Shown in pieces: positions 8,370-16,488 of a DNA stretch of 64,000 bases. Source of the stretch: Alphaproteobacteria bacterium (GTDB lineage Bacteria; Pseudomonadota; Alphaproteobacteria; Rhizobiales; Beijerinckiaceae). The translations under genes were made by a program, and so were the position numbers. A model generated the notes under the pieces. The model was given only the letters and a program-made list of their open reading frames with translations, had not been told where the DNA came from and did no database searches. Where the stretch lies: contig JAJPHH010000029.1 in NCBI GenBank assembly GCA_021325385.1, positions 1 to 64,000 on the forward strand, in the 5' to 3' direction. Each line of letters opens with the position of its first letter. Position 1 is the stretch's first letter.

Positions 8370-9362
8370 ATGCCCAGGTCCTTCCCTGTCTTCGATCTCG
8401 GCGCCTTCGAAAAAGCTGGCGTTGAGCGGCGCCGCGCGCTTGGCCGCGAGGTCGATGAGATTTGCCGCACGACCGGCTTCCTCGCGATCGCCAATCACGG
8501 CGTTCCACAGGACGTGATCGACAGCGTCTGGGGCAAGGCGAAGGCCTTTTTCGATCTGCCCTTCGCAGAAAAGGAAAAGGCCAAGGCGCCTTACAAAGGC
8601 TACCCTTACGGCTATCTCGGGCCGGAATTGGAGGCGCTGGCGAAGTCGCGCAATGTCGACACGCCGCCCGATCTCAAAGAGAGCTTCAATGGCGGGCCGG
8701 CCGCCGCGCCGGCGGGGATGACCGATGAGGACGCGCTCGCCTTCTGCTATGCGCCGACGATCTGGCCGCAACAACCGGCCGGCTTCGTCGAAGCGTGGCG
8801 CGCTTATTACGCGGCGATGGAGGACCTTGCGGCGCGGATCATGACAGTCTTCGCGGTCGCGCTGAACTTGCCGGAAGACTATTTCGCCCGCTTCATCGAC
8901 GCGCCGGTGAGCGCGCTGCGGGCGCTCAACTATCCCGAGCAGCATGTCCCGCCCAAGCCGGGCCAGTTGCGCGCCGGCGCGCATACGGATTATGGCAGCT
9001 TGACCATTCTCTTGCCGCAGGAAGACTCGAAGGGGCTGGAGATTTATTCCAATGGCGCTTGGCTTCCCGTGCCGCCGGTCCCCGGCGCGTTCGTCATCAA
9101 TCTCGGCGATTTGATGCAACGCTGGACGAACGATCGCTGGGTGTCGACATTGCACCGCGTGGTCAATCCGCCGCCGGAGGAGGGCGGCATGGCGCGCCGC
9201 CAGTCGCTGGCTTTCTTTCACCAGCCGAATTGGTTCGCCGAGATCGTCTGTCTCGAAGCCTGCCTTGCGCCGGGCGAGACGCCGAAATACGGGCCTGTCC
9301 TGTCGGGTCCGTACCTGATGAGCAAGTTTCGCGCGACCGTGGCGCCGAACGCGGCGGCGTGA
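8370..9362 (+). CDS. 2-oxoglutarate/Fe(II)-dependent oxygenase, isopenicillin N synthase family
   Basis: A 330-residue cytoplasmic enzyme. The DIOX_N domain (residues 5-130) contains GFLAIANHGVP. The C-terminal 2OG-Fe(II) domain carries the iron ligands H205 and D207 (AHTDYGS) and H262 (TLHRVV), and the 2-oxoglutarate-binding R277-Q-S279. All catalytic residues are intact, so it should be an active hydroxylase or oxidase of a small molecule. The ATG is preceded by GAGGAGAGG. It is convergent with a nucleoside hydrolase, and neighbouring oxygenases of this family occur in nucleobase or nucleoside catabolic loci, but the substrate is not deducible. Confidence 0.9.
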   Translation: MPRSFPVFDLGAFEKAGVERRRALGREVDEICRTTGFLAIANHGVPQDVIDSVWGKAKAFFDLPFAEKEKAKAPYKGYPYGYLGPELEALAKSRNVDTPPDLKESFNGGPAAAPAGMTDEDALAFCYAPTIWPQQPAGFVEAWRAYYAAMEDLAARIMTVFAVALNLPEDYFARFIDAPVSALRALNYPEQHVPPKPGQLRAGAHTDYGSLTILLPQEDSKGLEIYSNGAWLPVPPVPGAFVINLGDLMQRWTNDRWVSTLHRVVNPPPEEGGMARRQSLAFFHQPNWFAEIVCLEACLAPGETPKYGPVLSGPYLMSKFRATVAPNAAA

Positions 9363-9369
9363 TCGTACC

Positions 9370-9540
9370 CTTCTTCTCCCCGCAAAGCGGGGAGAAGGTG
9401 GCCCGAAGGGCCGGATGAGGGGCTGCGCAGGTCTCTGAGGTACGCGCTCTGTGAAGGGCTAATCGGCAGGGCCGGCGCCGCCCCTCACCCGGCCGCTTCG
9501 AGACCCCCCTCTCCCCGCTGCGCGGGGCGAGGGGTACGGG
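9370..9540. repeat. Pair of inverted palindromic repeat units (REP-like)
   Basis: Two related units face each other between convergent genes. The first contains a perfect 11-base stem (9373-9383 and 9387-9397, CTTCTCCCCGC with loop AAA). The second contains a 13-base stem with one mismatch (9506-9518 and 9522-9534). Between them, GGCCGGATGAGGGGC (about 9410-9424) recurs inverted as GCCCCTCACCCGGCC (about 9480-9494). This resembles extragenic palindromes common in alphaproteobacteria. It may also serve as a bidirectional transcription stop. Confidence 0.75.
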
Positions 9541-9549
9541 AGCGCGGGA

Positions 9550-10512
9550 TCATTTCAGCGCTTCGATCATCTGCGCCTTGAAACGCGCGGCGTCGATCGT
9601 CCAGCAAATGTCGGCCTTGACGTTCGCGTCGAGCGCGCGCTTCCAGACGGCGGCGTTGTTCGCGTCATGCGCTACATTGAGCCGATCGACGATGGTCATG
9701 CCGCGCGTCAATTCGCTGGCGCATTCGACCTCGACGAAATGCCGGCTCCATTCGGTGCCGATCGTCCGGTCGAGCGCCACCGCCATGGCGGTCGGATCGG
9801 CGAGCGACAGGCCGGTCTCGCCGGTCTGAGTAAAATAGGCCTCCTTGGCGCGGCCGTTGCACTCGATGGCGAAACGCGCCTTCTCCGTGCCGAGCGCGAG
9901 CACGCCGGCGATTTCCTCCTCGCTCAGCACGCTCGGTCCGCGCGAGACCTGCCAGCCGACCATTTCGATGGGCAGGCCGGAGCGGAAGACCATCCGCGCC
10001 GCCTCGGGATCGACCCAGATATTATATTCCGCGGCCGGCGTGACGTTGCCCTCGCAGCACGGCGCGCCGCCCATCACGACGCAGCGTCCGATAGAGCCGA
10101 TCAGCCCCGGATCGCGCGCCAGCGCTAGGGCAATGTTGGTCAAAGGGCCGAGCGTGACCAGCGTCAGGCCGGGCTCGGCGCGGCAGAGGCGCGAGATGGC
10201 CTCGACCGCATGCTCGCTTTCCGGCTTGTGCTTCGCCTCGGGATAATTGCGATCGCTGAGCCCGTCGCGGCCGTGAAACCAATGCGCGTGCTCATGCGCA
10301 CGCGTCAGCGGCGCAGCGGCGCCTTTGAACACGGGGACCTCGACGCCGCACACTTCGGCTGTCAGAAGCGCGTTGCGCGTCGCCTGGTCGAGCCCGACAT
10401 TGCCGGCGACAATGGTCAGGCCGCAGACTTTTACGTCCGGCGCGGAGAGGGCCATGATGATCGCCACGGCGTCATCGGAGGCTGTGTCGGTGTCGATGAG
10501 GAAGGTGCGCAT
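9550..10512 (-). CDS. Inosine-uridine-type nucleoside hydrolase
   Basis: A 320-residue enzyme of the nucleoside N-ribohydrolase superfamily, which splits nucleosides into base and ribose. The N-terminal calcium-binding signature reads DTDTASDDA (residues 7-15), close to the family's DTDPGxDDA, followed by the conserved GNVGLDQATRNAL segment, VMGGA in the centre and DPTAMAV near the C-terminus that supplies another metal ligand. The ATG at 10512 puts the signature at the usual distance from the start; a much longer upstream frame is rejected. It could feed ribose to the sugar pathways in this window, but it is not co-transcribed with them. Confidence 0.88.
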   Translation of the reverse strand: MRTFLIDTDTASDDAVAIIMALSAPDVKVCGLTIVAGNVGLDQATRNALLTAEVCGVEVPVFKGAAAPLTRAHEHAHWFHGRDGLSDRNYPEAKHKPESEHAVEAISRLCRAEPGLTLVTLGPLTNIALALARDPGLIGSIGRCVVMGGAPCCEGNVTPAAEYNIWVDPEAARMVFRSGLPIEMVGWQVSRGPSVLSEEEIAGVLALGTEKARFAIECNGRAKEAYFTQTGETGLSLADPTAMAVALDRTIGTEWSRHFVEVECASELTRGMTIVDRLNVAHDANNAAVWKRALDANVKADICWTIDAARFKAQMIEALK

Positions 10513-10747
10513 GGCGGCTCCGGATGATCCTGGCCGATCTTTTGGCCGAGAGTCGGCGCCGCGAAAAGGGTGAAATATAAGAAAGGCGAACCGTCGCTCA
10601 GCTTTGCCGCGCGCTCTGGCCGGCTCTATGAGCGGCGCGTGTCCCAGCCTTGAGCAATTGTCCGGCTGACAGACGCTCTTCCGGCCGCTATAAGCCCGGC
10701 GCGCGCGGTTTGGGGCTTCAAGTCCGCCGCCGACCTTAGAGGAACCC

Positions 10748-11050
10748 ATGACCGGCTCGGCCGTTTCGAGCGCCGGGCTCGACGCCCGCCGCCGCCGCAT
10801 TCTGTTTCGCGCCTGGCGTCGGGGCATGCGCGAGATGGACCTGGTCATGGGCCATTTCGCCGACCAGGAAATCGCGGCGATGAGCGAGGCCGAGCTCGAC
10901 GAATTCGAAAATCTGCTCGAAGCGCCCGATCCGGACGTTTACGCCTGGATTGTCGGCGAGGCGCCGGCTCCGCCCGAGCGCGACACGCCGCTCTTCGCGC
11001 GCCTGCGCGCTGCGCCGAGCGCCGCTCTCTTGAAACAGACAAGACCGTGA
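10748..11050 (+). CDS. sdhE: Succinate dehydrogenase assembly factor 2 (FAD assembly factor)
   Basis: A 100-residue protein of the SdhE/Sdh5 family, which promotes covalent attachment of FAD to the flavoprotein subunit of succinate dehydrogenase. The diagnostic RGMREMD motif is present at residues 25-31, in the usual small helical domain, followed by an acidic MSEAELDEFENLLE helix. The stop overlaps the GTG start of mfd by 4 bases. The sdhE-mfd pair is common in Hyphomicrobiales, where recG usually lies on the other side; recG is not seen here. Confidence 0.92.
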   Translation: MTGSAVSSAGLDARRRRILFRAWRRGMREMDLVMGHFADQEIAAMSEAELDEFENLLEAPDPDVYAWIVGEAPAPPERDTPLFARLRAAPSAALLKQTRP

Positions 11051-14000
11051 ACGAAGCTCTTCTCGCCGCCAAAAATCCCGCCCAGACCGCCGCCCGCCGC
11101 CTCGTCCGCGGCGGCGCGATCACGCTCGCCGCCGCGCCGGAAGGCTACGACGCCTTCCTTGTCGCCGACCTCGCCCGCGCCTTCGCCGAGCCGGGCGAGA
11201 AAAGGGCCGCGGCCCTCGTTTTCGTCGCGCGCGACGGCCAGCGCGCCCAAAGCTTCATTGACGCGCTCGCCTTCGCCGCGCCCGAGATCGAGGCGCTCTA
11301 TCTGCCGGCCTGGGATTGCCAGCCCTATGACCGCGTCTCGCCCAACGCCGCGGTCAGCGCCCAGCGCATGACCGCTTTCGCGCGCCTGGCGCGGACGCGC
11401 GGCGCGCTCGAGCGACCGCGGGTCCTGGTGACGACGATCAATGCGATCACGCAACGCACGCCGCCGCTCGCCTTCATCGCCGCCGCTTCATTCTCCGCCG
11501 CGCCGGGCAACAGCGTCGACATGAGCGAACTCGCGCTGTGGCTGGAGACGAACGGCTTCAGCCGCGCCAGCAGCGTGCGCGACGTCGGCGACTACGCCAT
11601 GCGCGGCGGCATTCTCGACCTCTATGCGCCAGGCGCGCCGGCGCCGGTGCGGCTCGACTTCTTCGGCGATACTTTGGAATCGATCCGCGCCTTCGATCCG
11701 GAGACACAGCGCTCGACCGGTCAATTGCGCGCGCTCGACCTCGTCGCGATGAGCGAAGCGCAACTGACGACCGAGACGATCCGCCGCTTCCGCCACGGCT
11801 ATGTCGCGGCCTTCGGCGCCCAGACGCATGGCGATCAGCTCTACGAGGCGGTGAGCGAAGGGCGCCGGCCGGCCGGATTCGAACATTGGCTGCCGCTTTT
11901 CTACGACAAGATGGACAGCGTCTTCGCCTATTGCGCCGGCGCGCCTTTCGTGCTCGACGCCCATGCCGAAGACGCGGCCGAAGCGCGCTTCAAGCAGATT
12001 GCGGATTATTACGAGGCGCGCCGCGCTGCGTACGAAGACGATCCGATCAAGGCCAATTACCGGCCGTTAAAGCCCGACCGCTTGTACCTGACGCCGGACG
12101 AATGGCGCGCGGCGCTCGACAAGGCGCCGCTGGCGCGGTTGACGCCGTTCGCCATGCCGCCGGCCGAAGCCATCGTCGATTGCGGCGCGAAGACCGGGCG
12201 CAATTTCGCGCCAGAGCGGGCGCAGGAGGGCGTCAACGTCTTCGACGCCGCGATCAGCCATATCCAGGCGCTGCGCGAACAGGGCAAGCGCGTCGTCGTC
12301 GCCGGCTGGACCGACGGCTCGCGCGAGCGCCTGTCGCATGTCCTCGCCGAGCACGGGTTGAAATCGATCGAACTCGTCTCGTCGCTCGATCAGGCCAAGG
12401 CCGCGCGGCCGGGCGCGCTGCCGCTGGCCGTGCTCGCGCTCGAGCAGGGCTTCGAGACGAACGATCTCGCCGTGATCGGCGAGCAGGACATTCTCGGCGA
12501 TCGGCTGGTCAGGCCGCGCAAGGCCAAGCGCCGCGCACAGGACATGCTGGCGGAAGTCTCTTCGCTCGCCGCCGGCGATCTCGTCGTCCATATCGATCAT
12601 GGCATCGGCCGCTTCGTGGGATTGCAGACGATCGAGGCCGCCGGCGCGCCGCATGATTGCCTCGAACTGCACTATGCCGGCGGCGACCGGCTCTACCTGC
12701 CGGTCGAGAACCTGGAGCTTCTGTCACGCTACGGCTCGGAAGACGCCAATGTCCCGCTCGACAAGCTCGGCGCGTCAGGCTGGCAGACCCGCAAGGCCAA
12801 GCTGAAAAAGCGCGTCCGCGAAATGGCCGCCGAGCTCATCCGCATCGCCGCCGCGCGCCAGACGCGCGAAGCGCCGCGCCTGGTTCCGGCCGACGGCCTC
12901 TACGACGAGTTCAGCGCGCGCTTTCCTTACGACGAGACCCAGGATCAGGAAAACGCGATCGAAGCGACGCTCGACGATCTCGCCGCCGGCCGGCCGATGG
13001 ATCGCCTGATCTGCGGCGATGTCGGCTTCGGCAAGACCGAGGTCGCGCTGCGCGCCGCCTTCGTCGCCGCCATGGGCGGCAAGCAGACGGCGATCGTCGT
13101 GCCGACCACGTTGCTGGCGCGCCAGCATACGAAGAACTTTCAGACGCGCTTCGCCGGCCTGCCGGTCAGGATCGGCCAGCTTTCGCGCATGGTCGGCGCC
13201 GCCGAGCAGCGCGAGGTGAAGAAAGGTCTCGCCGAGGGGACGGTCGATATCGTCATCGGCACTCATGCGGTGCTCGGCAAGACCGTCAAGTTCAAGGACC
13301 TTGGCCTCGTCATCATCGACGAGGAGCAGCATTTCGGCGTCGGCCACAAAGAGCGGCTCAAGGAGCTGCGCGCCGAGGTCCATGTGCTGACCCTGTCGGC
13401 GACGCCCATTCCACGCACTTTGCAGCTCGCCATGACCGGCGTGCGCGAACTCTCGATCATCGCGACGCCGCCCGTCGACCGCCTCGCCGTGCGCACGTTC
13501 GTCACGCCGTTCGACGCGCTGATCGTGCGCGAGGCGCTGCTTCGCGAGCGCTATCGCGGCGGCCAGAGCTTCTATGTCTGCCCGCGCATCGACGATCTCG
13601 AAGAGGCGGCGAGCTTCTTGCGTCAGAACGTGCCGGAGGCGAAATTCGTCGTCGCTCACGGCCAGATGGCGTCGAGCGAGCTGGAGGACAAGATCGGCGC
13701 CTTCTACGACGGCAAATACGACATTCTGCTGTCGACCTCGATCGTCGAATCCGGCCTCGATATTCCGACCGCCAACACGCTGATCGTCCATCGCGCCGAC
13801 ATGTTCGGCCTCGCTCAGCTCTATCAATTGCGCGGTCGCGTCGGGCGCTCGAAGACGCGCGCCTACGCCCTCTTCACCGTGCCGGCCAACAAGCCGGTGA
13901 CGCCGCAGGCCGAGAAGCGGCTGCAAGTGCTGCAATCGCTCGATACGCTCGGCGCCGGCTTCCAATTGGCGAGCCACGATCTCGACATACGCGGGGCGGG

Positions 14001-14634
14001 CAATCTGCTCGGCGAGGAGCAGTCCGGCCACATCAAGGAGGTCGGCTACGAACTTTACCAGCAGATGGTGCAGGAGGCGGTCGAGCGCCTCAAAGCCGGC
14101 GTCGAAGAGCCGGCGCAGGATCTCTGGTCGCCGAGCATCTCGCTCGGCGCGCCGGTGACGATCCCGGAAGAGTACATCCCCGATCTCGCGACCCGGCTCA
14201 ATCTCTACCGCCGCCTTTCGGCGCTGGAGAGCGACGAGGAGATCGACGCGATGGGCGCCGAGATCGTCGATCGCTTCGGACCGACACCGCCGGAAGTCGG
14301 CCTGCTGTTGAAACTGGTGACGATCAAGGCTCTGTGCCGGCGCGCCAATGTCGAAAAGATCGAGGCCGGCCCGAAAGGCGCGACGCTCGCTTTCCGCGAC
14401 AATTCCTTCGCCAATCCGGCGGCTTTGGTCCGCTATGTCGCGGAGCAGGGCTCGCTGGCCAAGGTGCGCCCCGACATGCGCGTCGTCTTTATCCGCGATT
14501 TCGAAACGCTCGAGGCGCGGCTCGCCGGCGTGCTGGAGATCATGCGGGACTTGGCGAAGATCGCCGAAGGGAAGGACAAGGCGGGTCGCGCTGCGTCGAC
14601 TCGCGACGCGGAACGAGAGGCCGCCCGGAGGTGA
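11047..14634 (+). CDS. mfd: Transcription-repair coupling factor
   Basis: A 1195-residue DNA translocase that removes stalled RNA polymerase and recruits UvrA to the lesion. Visible domains in order are the UvrB-like N-terminal region, the RNA polymerase interaction (CarD-like) domain beginning LVVHIDHGIGRFVGL, the helicase core with Walker A GDVGFGKTE and DEEQ box IIDEEQHFGVG, the second RecA lobe with a RGRVGRS motif VI, and the TRCF C-terminal domain. Length is normal (about 1150-1200). The GTG start overlaps the sdhE stop (GTGA). It ends about 30 bases from a convergent GntR gene. Confidence 0.97.
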   Translation: MNEALLAAKNPAQTAARRLVRGGAITLAAAPEGYDAFLVADLARAFAEPGEKRAAALVFVARDGQRAQSFIDALAFAAPEIEALYLPAWDCQPYDRVSPNAAVSAQRMTAFARLARTRGALERPRVLVTTINAITQRTPPLAFIAAASFSAAPGNSVDMSELALWLETNGFSRASSVRDVGDYAMRGGILDLYAPGAPAPVRLDFFGDTLESIRAFDPETQRSTGQLRALDLVAMSEAQLTTETIRRFRHGYVAAFGAQTHGDQLYEAVSEGRRPAGFEHWLPLFYDKMDSVFAYCAGAPFVLDAHAEDAAEARFKQIADYYEARRAAYEDDPIKANYRPLKPDRLYLTPDEWRAALDKAPLARLTPFAMPPAEAIVDCGAKTGRNFAPERAQEGVNVFDAAISHIQALREQGKRVVVAGWTDGSRERLSHVLAEHGLKSIELVSSLDQAKAARPGALPLAVLALEQGFETNDLAVIGEQDILGDRLVRPRKAKRRAQDMLAEVSSLAAGDLVVHIDHGIGRFVGLQTIEAAGAPHDCLELHYAGGDRLYLPVENLELLSRYGSEDANVPLDKLGASGWQTRKAKLKKRVREMAAELIRIAAARQTREAPRLVPADGLYDEFSARFPYDETQDQENAIEATLDDLAAGRPMDRLICGDVGFGKTEVALRAAFVAAMGGKQTAIVVPTTLLARQHTKNFQTRFAGLPVRIGQLSRMVGAAEQREVKKGLAEGTVDIVIGTHAVLGKTVKFKDLGLVIIDEEQHFGVGHKERLKELRAEVHVLTLSATPIPRTLQLAMTGVRELSIIATPPVDRLAVRTFVTPFDALIVREALLRERYRGGQSFYVCPRIDDLEEAASFLRQNVPEAKFVVAHGQMASSELEDKIGAFYDGKYDILLSTSIVESGLDIPTANTLIVHRADMFGLAQLYQLRGRVGRSKTRAYALFTVPANKPVTPQAEKRLQVLQSLDTLGAGFQLASHDLDIRGAGNLLGEEQSGHIKEVGYELYQQMVQEAVERLKAGVEEPAQDLWSPSISLGAPVTIPEEYIPDLATRLNLYRRLSALESDEEIDAMGAEIVDRFGPTPPEVGLLLKLVTIKALCRRANVEKIEAGPKGATLAFRDNSFANPAALVRYVAEQGSLAKVRPDMRVVFIRDFETLEARLAGVLEIMRDLAKIAEGKDKAGRAASTRDAEREAARR

Positions 14635-14665
14635 GGCCGCATTGCGGCTGGACCCGGCGCAACAT

Positions 14666-15553
14666 CTACCCTGCCGTCGAGCGCAATAATGTCTCCTTCG
14701 CGGAGGTCAAATGCGCTCGACAGGCGGTTTCGACGATCGACACGTCCCGGCTGAGCAACGCCTCGATATAGGCGAGGTGCTCCCCGATCGCGGCTTCGTT
14801 GCGCTGCCGCTCGTCGTGCTTGTTCCATTGGTAATGGTAATGGAAGATCAGCGTGATGATGTCGTAGAAGCCGTCGATGAACCGGTTCGGCGCCGCTGAA
14901 TTGATCAGGCGGTGAAAGCGGCTGTCGAGATCGGAAAAGTCGTGGTACCGCCGATCGATGTCCCGCAGCAGGACGATGTGCTCGTCGCGAAGCGCTTCGA
15001 TCTGCCGCCAAAGCTTGGAGCTGTCCGGCAATCGCGCGAAGGCCTCGGCGGAGCGCAGTTCGAACATCTCCCGGATTTCGAACAGTTCGAGGGCGAACCT
15101 CGCCGTAAATCCCTTGAACACCCAACCGGCGTTCGGGCGCTTCTCGATCAAGCCGAAGCTTTGAAAGCGATTGAGAAACTCGCGAATTCCGGTCGTCGCG
15201 ACACCGAATTGGCGCGCCAGTTCAAGCTCGTTGATCGTGGTGCCGGGGCGGGCGTTGTCGCGCAGCATCCATTCCATGAAACGGTTTTCGACCTGTGCGG
15301 AAGTCGAGACCGTCTCCGCCGCCGGAAATGGCCGCAATTTGGTTCGCGCCGCGGCCACCGCCCGGCGGCGCCCCGCGCCGGTGATCGCCCCTTGCGCGGC
15401 GAGCGCGGCAATGATTTTGCGCACGGTCGTGCGACTGACGCCAAGACCGGCGCTCAGCGTGTTTTCCGAAGGAAGCGGCTCGCCGTCCTCGAGCTTGGCG
15501 ACCAGGCTGAGCGCGTCGTTGAAAGCGCGCTTAAAAACCGTGTCGGTCTTCAT
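14666..15553 (-). CDS. GntR/FadR-family regulator with two winged-helix modules
   Basis: A 295-residue predicted transcription factor. Residues 1-70 resemble a GntR winged helix (LPSENTLSAGLGVSRTTVRK), and a second helix-turn-helix appears around residues 105-150 (ELARQFGVATTGIREFLNRF). An FCD-type helical effector domain follows, with histidines and acidic residues that could bind metal or ligand. The start ATG at 15553 was chosen because upstream residues run into the intergenic control region. It is divergent from the sugar ABC operon at 15705 and is its likely regulator, probably answering to a pathway intermediate. Confidence 0.82.
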   Translation of the reverse strand: MKTDTVFKRAFNDALSLVAKLEDGEPLPSENTLSAGLGVSRTTVRKIIAALAAQGAITGAGRRRAVAAARTKLRPFPAAETVSTSAQVENRFMEWMLRDNARPGTTINELELARQFGVATTGIREFLNRFQSFGLIEKRPNAGWVFKGFTARFALELFEIREMFELRSAEAFARLPDSSKLWRQIEALRDEHIVLLRDIDRRYHDFSDLDSRFHRLINSAAPNRFIDGFYDIITLIFHYHYQWNKHDERQRNEAAIGEHLAYIEALLSRDVSIVETACRAHLTSAKETLLRSTAG

Positions 15554-15619
15554 TTCCGCCTGCTCATCCCATTTGTCTGATTGATAATCCCTAAAAAACA
15601 ATTTGACTACGCAAGTTGG

Positions 15620-15633
15620 ACAGATTTTTCTGT
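15620..15633. promoter_or_regulatory. Candidate operator in divergent GntR/ABC region
   Basis: The perfect inverted repeat ACAGA-TTTT-TCTGT lies between the divergent regulator and transporter genes. A TATAAG hexamer immediately follows (15633-15638), and further half-site-like TGTCTGA occurs near 15573. GntR regulators usually bind short palindromes of this kind near their own gene. The assignment is by position and symmetry only. Confidence 0.4.
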
Positions 15634-15657
15634 ATAAGAAACATCGGGAGGGGACTA

Positions 15658-15708
15658 ATGCCTGGCGCGAAGTTAGGGGCGACGCCGCAAGCGAGGGCGA
15701 CGCTTTGA
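15658..15708 (+). CDS. 16-residue leader reading frame upstream of ABC ATPase
   Basis: The ATG at 15658 has one of the best ribosome binding sites in the window (GGGAGGGG, 4-base spacing). It opens a frame of 16 codons ending TGA at 15706-15708. That stop overlaps the TTG start of the ATPase gene as TTGA. The arrangement suggests that ribosomes load on the leader and re-initiate at the weak TTG. The peptide has no amino acid bias typical of attenuators. It might also mark an unused start of the locus. Confidence 0.5.
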   Translation: MPGAKLGATPQARATL

Positions 15709-16463
15709 ACCCCATCCTCGAAGTCGTCGGCCTCTATAAAAGCTTTGGCCCTGTCGAGGCGCTGCGGGGGGCCGATTTGCAGCTTCGCGCCGGCGAGGTT
15801 CTGGCGGTGGTCGGCGACAATGGCGCCGGCAAGTCGACCCTGATCAAGCATATTTCCGGGGTGTATCGGCCGGACGCCGGCCAAATCTTGCTAGCCGGCG
15901 TCCCGTTGGATCTCGCCTCGCCGCGCGAGGCGCGCGAACGCGGCATCGAGACGGTCTACCAAGACCTCGCGCTCGCCGACGATCTCTCCATCGGCGCAAA
16001 CATCTTTCTTGGTCGCGAGCCGATGCGGCGCCTGTTCGGAATTCTGCCCTATATCGACGAGCGCGCCATTCGCCGCGAGACCGCCGATCTCTTGAAGAAG
16101 ATCCGCAGCGAGATCCCGCCCGAAGCGCCGACCGTCGCCCGCCTGTCTGGCGGGCAACGCCAAGCCGTGGCGATCGCTCGCGCCATCTACTGGCAGGCGA
16201 AAGTCGTGCTCATGGACGAGCCGACTGCGGCGCTCGCGGTCATGGAGCGCGAGCGCGTCATCGCGCATGCGCGCGACCTCGCCGCGCACGGCGTCGGCGT
16301 CATCTATATCGGTCACAACCTCACCGAGATTTTGAAGGTCGCGGACCGGATCGCAGTGATGTTTCGCGGGCGTACCGTTCACGTAACCACAACAGGAGCA
16401 ACCGACCAGGAGACATTGATCAAATACATGACCGGGTACAGCGAAACGAACAAGGCGGCGTGA
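15705..16463 (+). CDS. Sugar ABC transporter ATP-binding protein, single domain
   Basis: A 252-residue ATPase with one nucleotide-binding domain, like FrcA of the fructose importer and unlike RbsA. Walker A is GDNGAGKST (37-45), the signature LSGGQ (147-151), Walker B VVLMDEP (167-173), and the H-loop histidine is in YIGHN (about 204). The TTG start at 15705 gives the normal N-terminus (NPILEVVGLYKSFG). A TTG at 15603 would add 34 unrelated residues and begin inside the presumed promoter. It is followed by binding protein and permease genes. Confidence 0.87.
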   Translation: MNPILEVVGLYKSFGPVEALRGADLQLRAGEVLAVVGDNGAGKSTLIKHISGVYRPDAGQILLAGVPLDLASPREARERGIETVYQDLALADDLSIGANIFLGREPMRRLFGILPYIDERAIRRETADLLKKIRSEIPPEAPTVARLSGGQRQAVAIARAIYWQAKVVLMDEPTAALAVMERERVIAHARDLAAHGVGVIYIGHNLTEILKVADRIAVMFRGRTVHVTTTGATDQETLIKYMTGYSETNKAA

Positions 16464-16488
16464 TCGCCGCGGCACGGGAGGGAAAGAG

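Noticed and set aside
15603-15704. Extended N-terminus of the single-domain ABC ATPase from a TTG at 15603
   Set aside because: It would start within the presumed promoter and operator and add 34 residues without family similarity; TTG 15705 fits the family.
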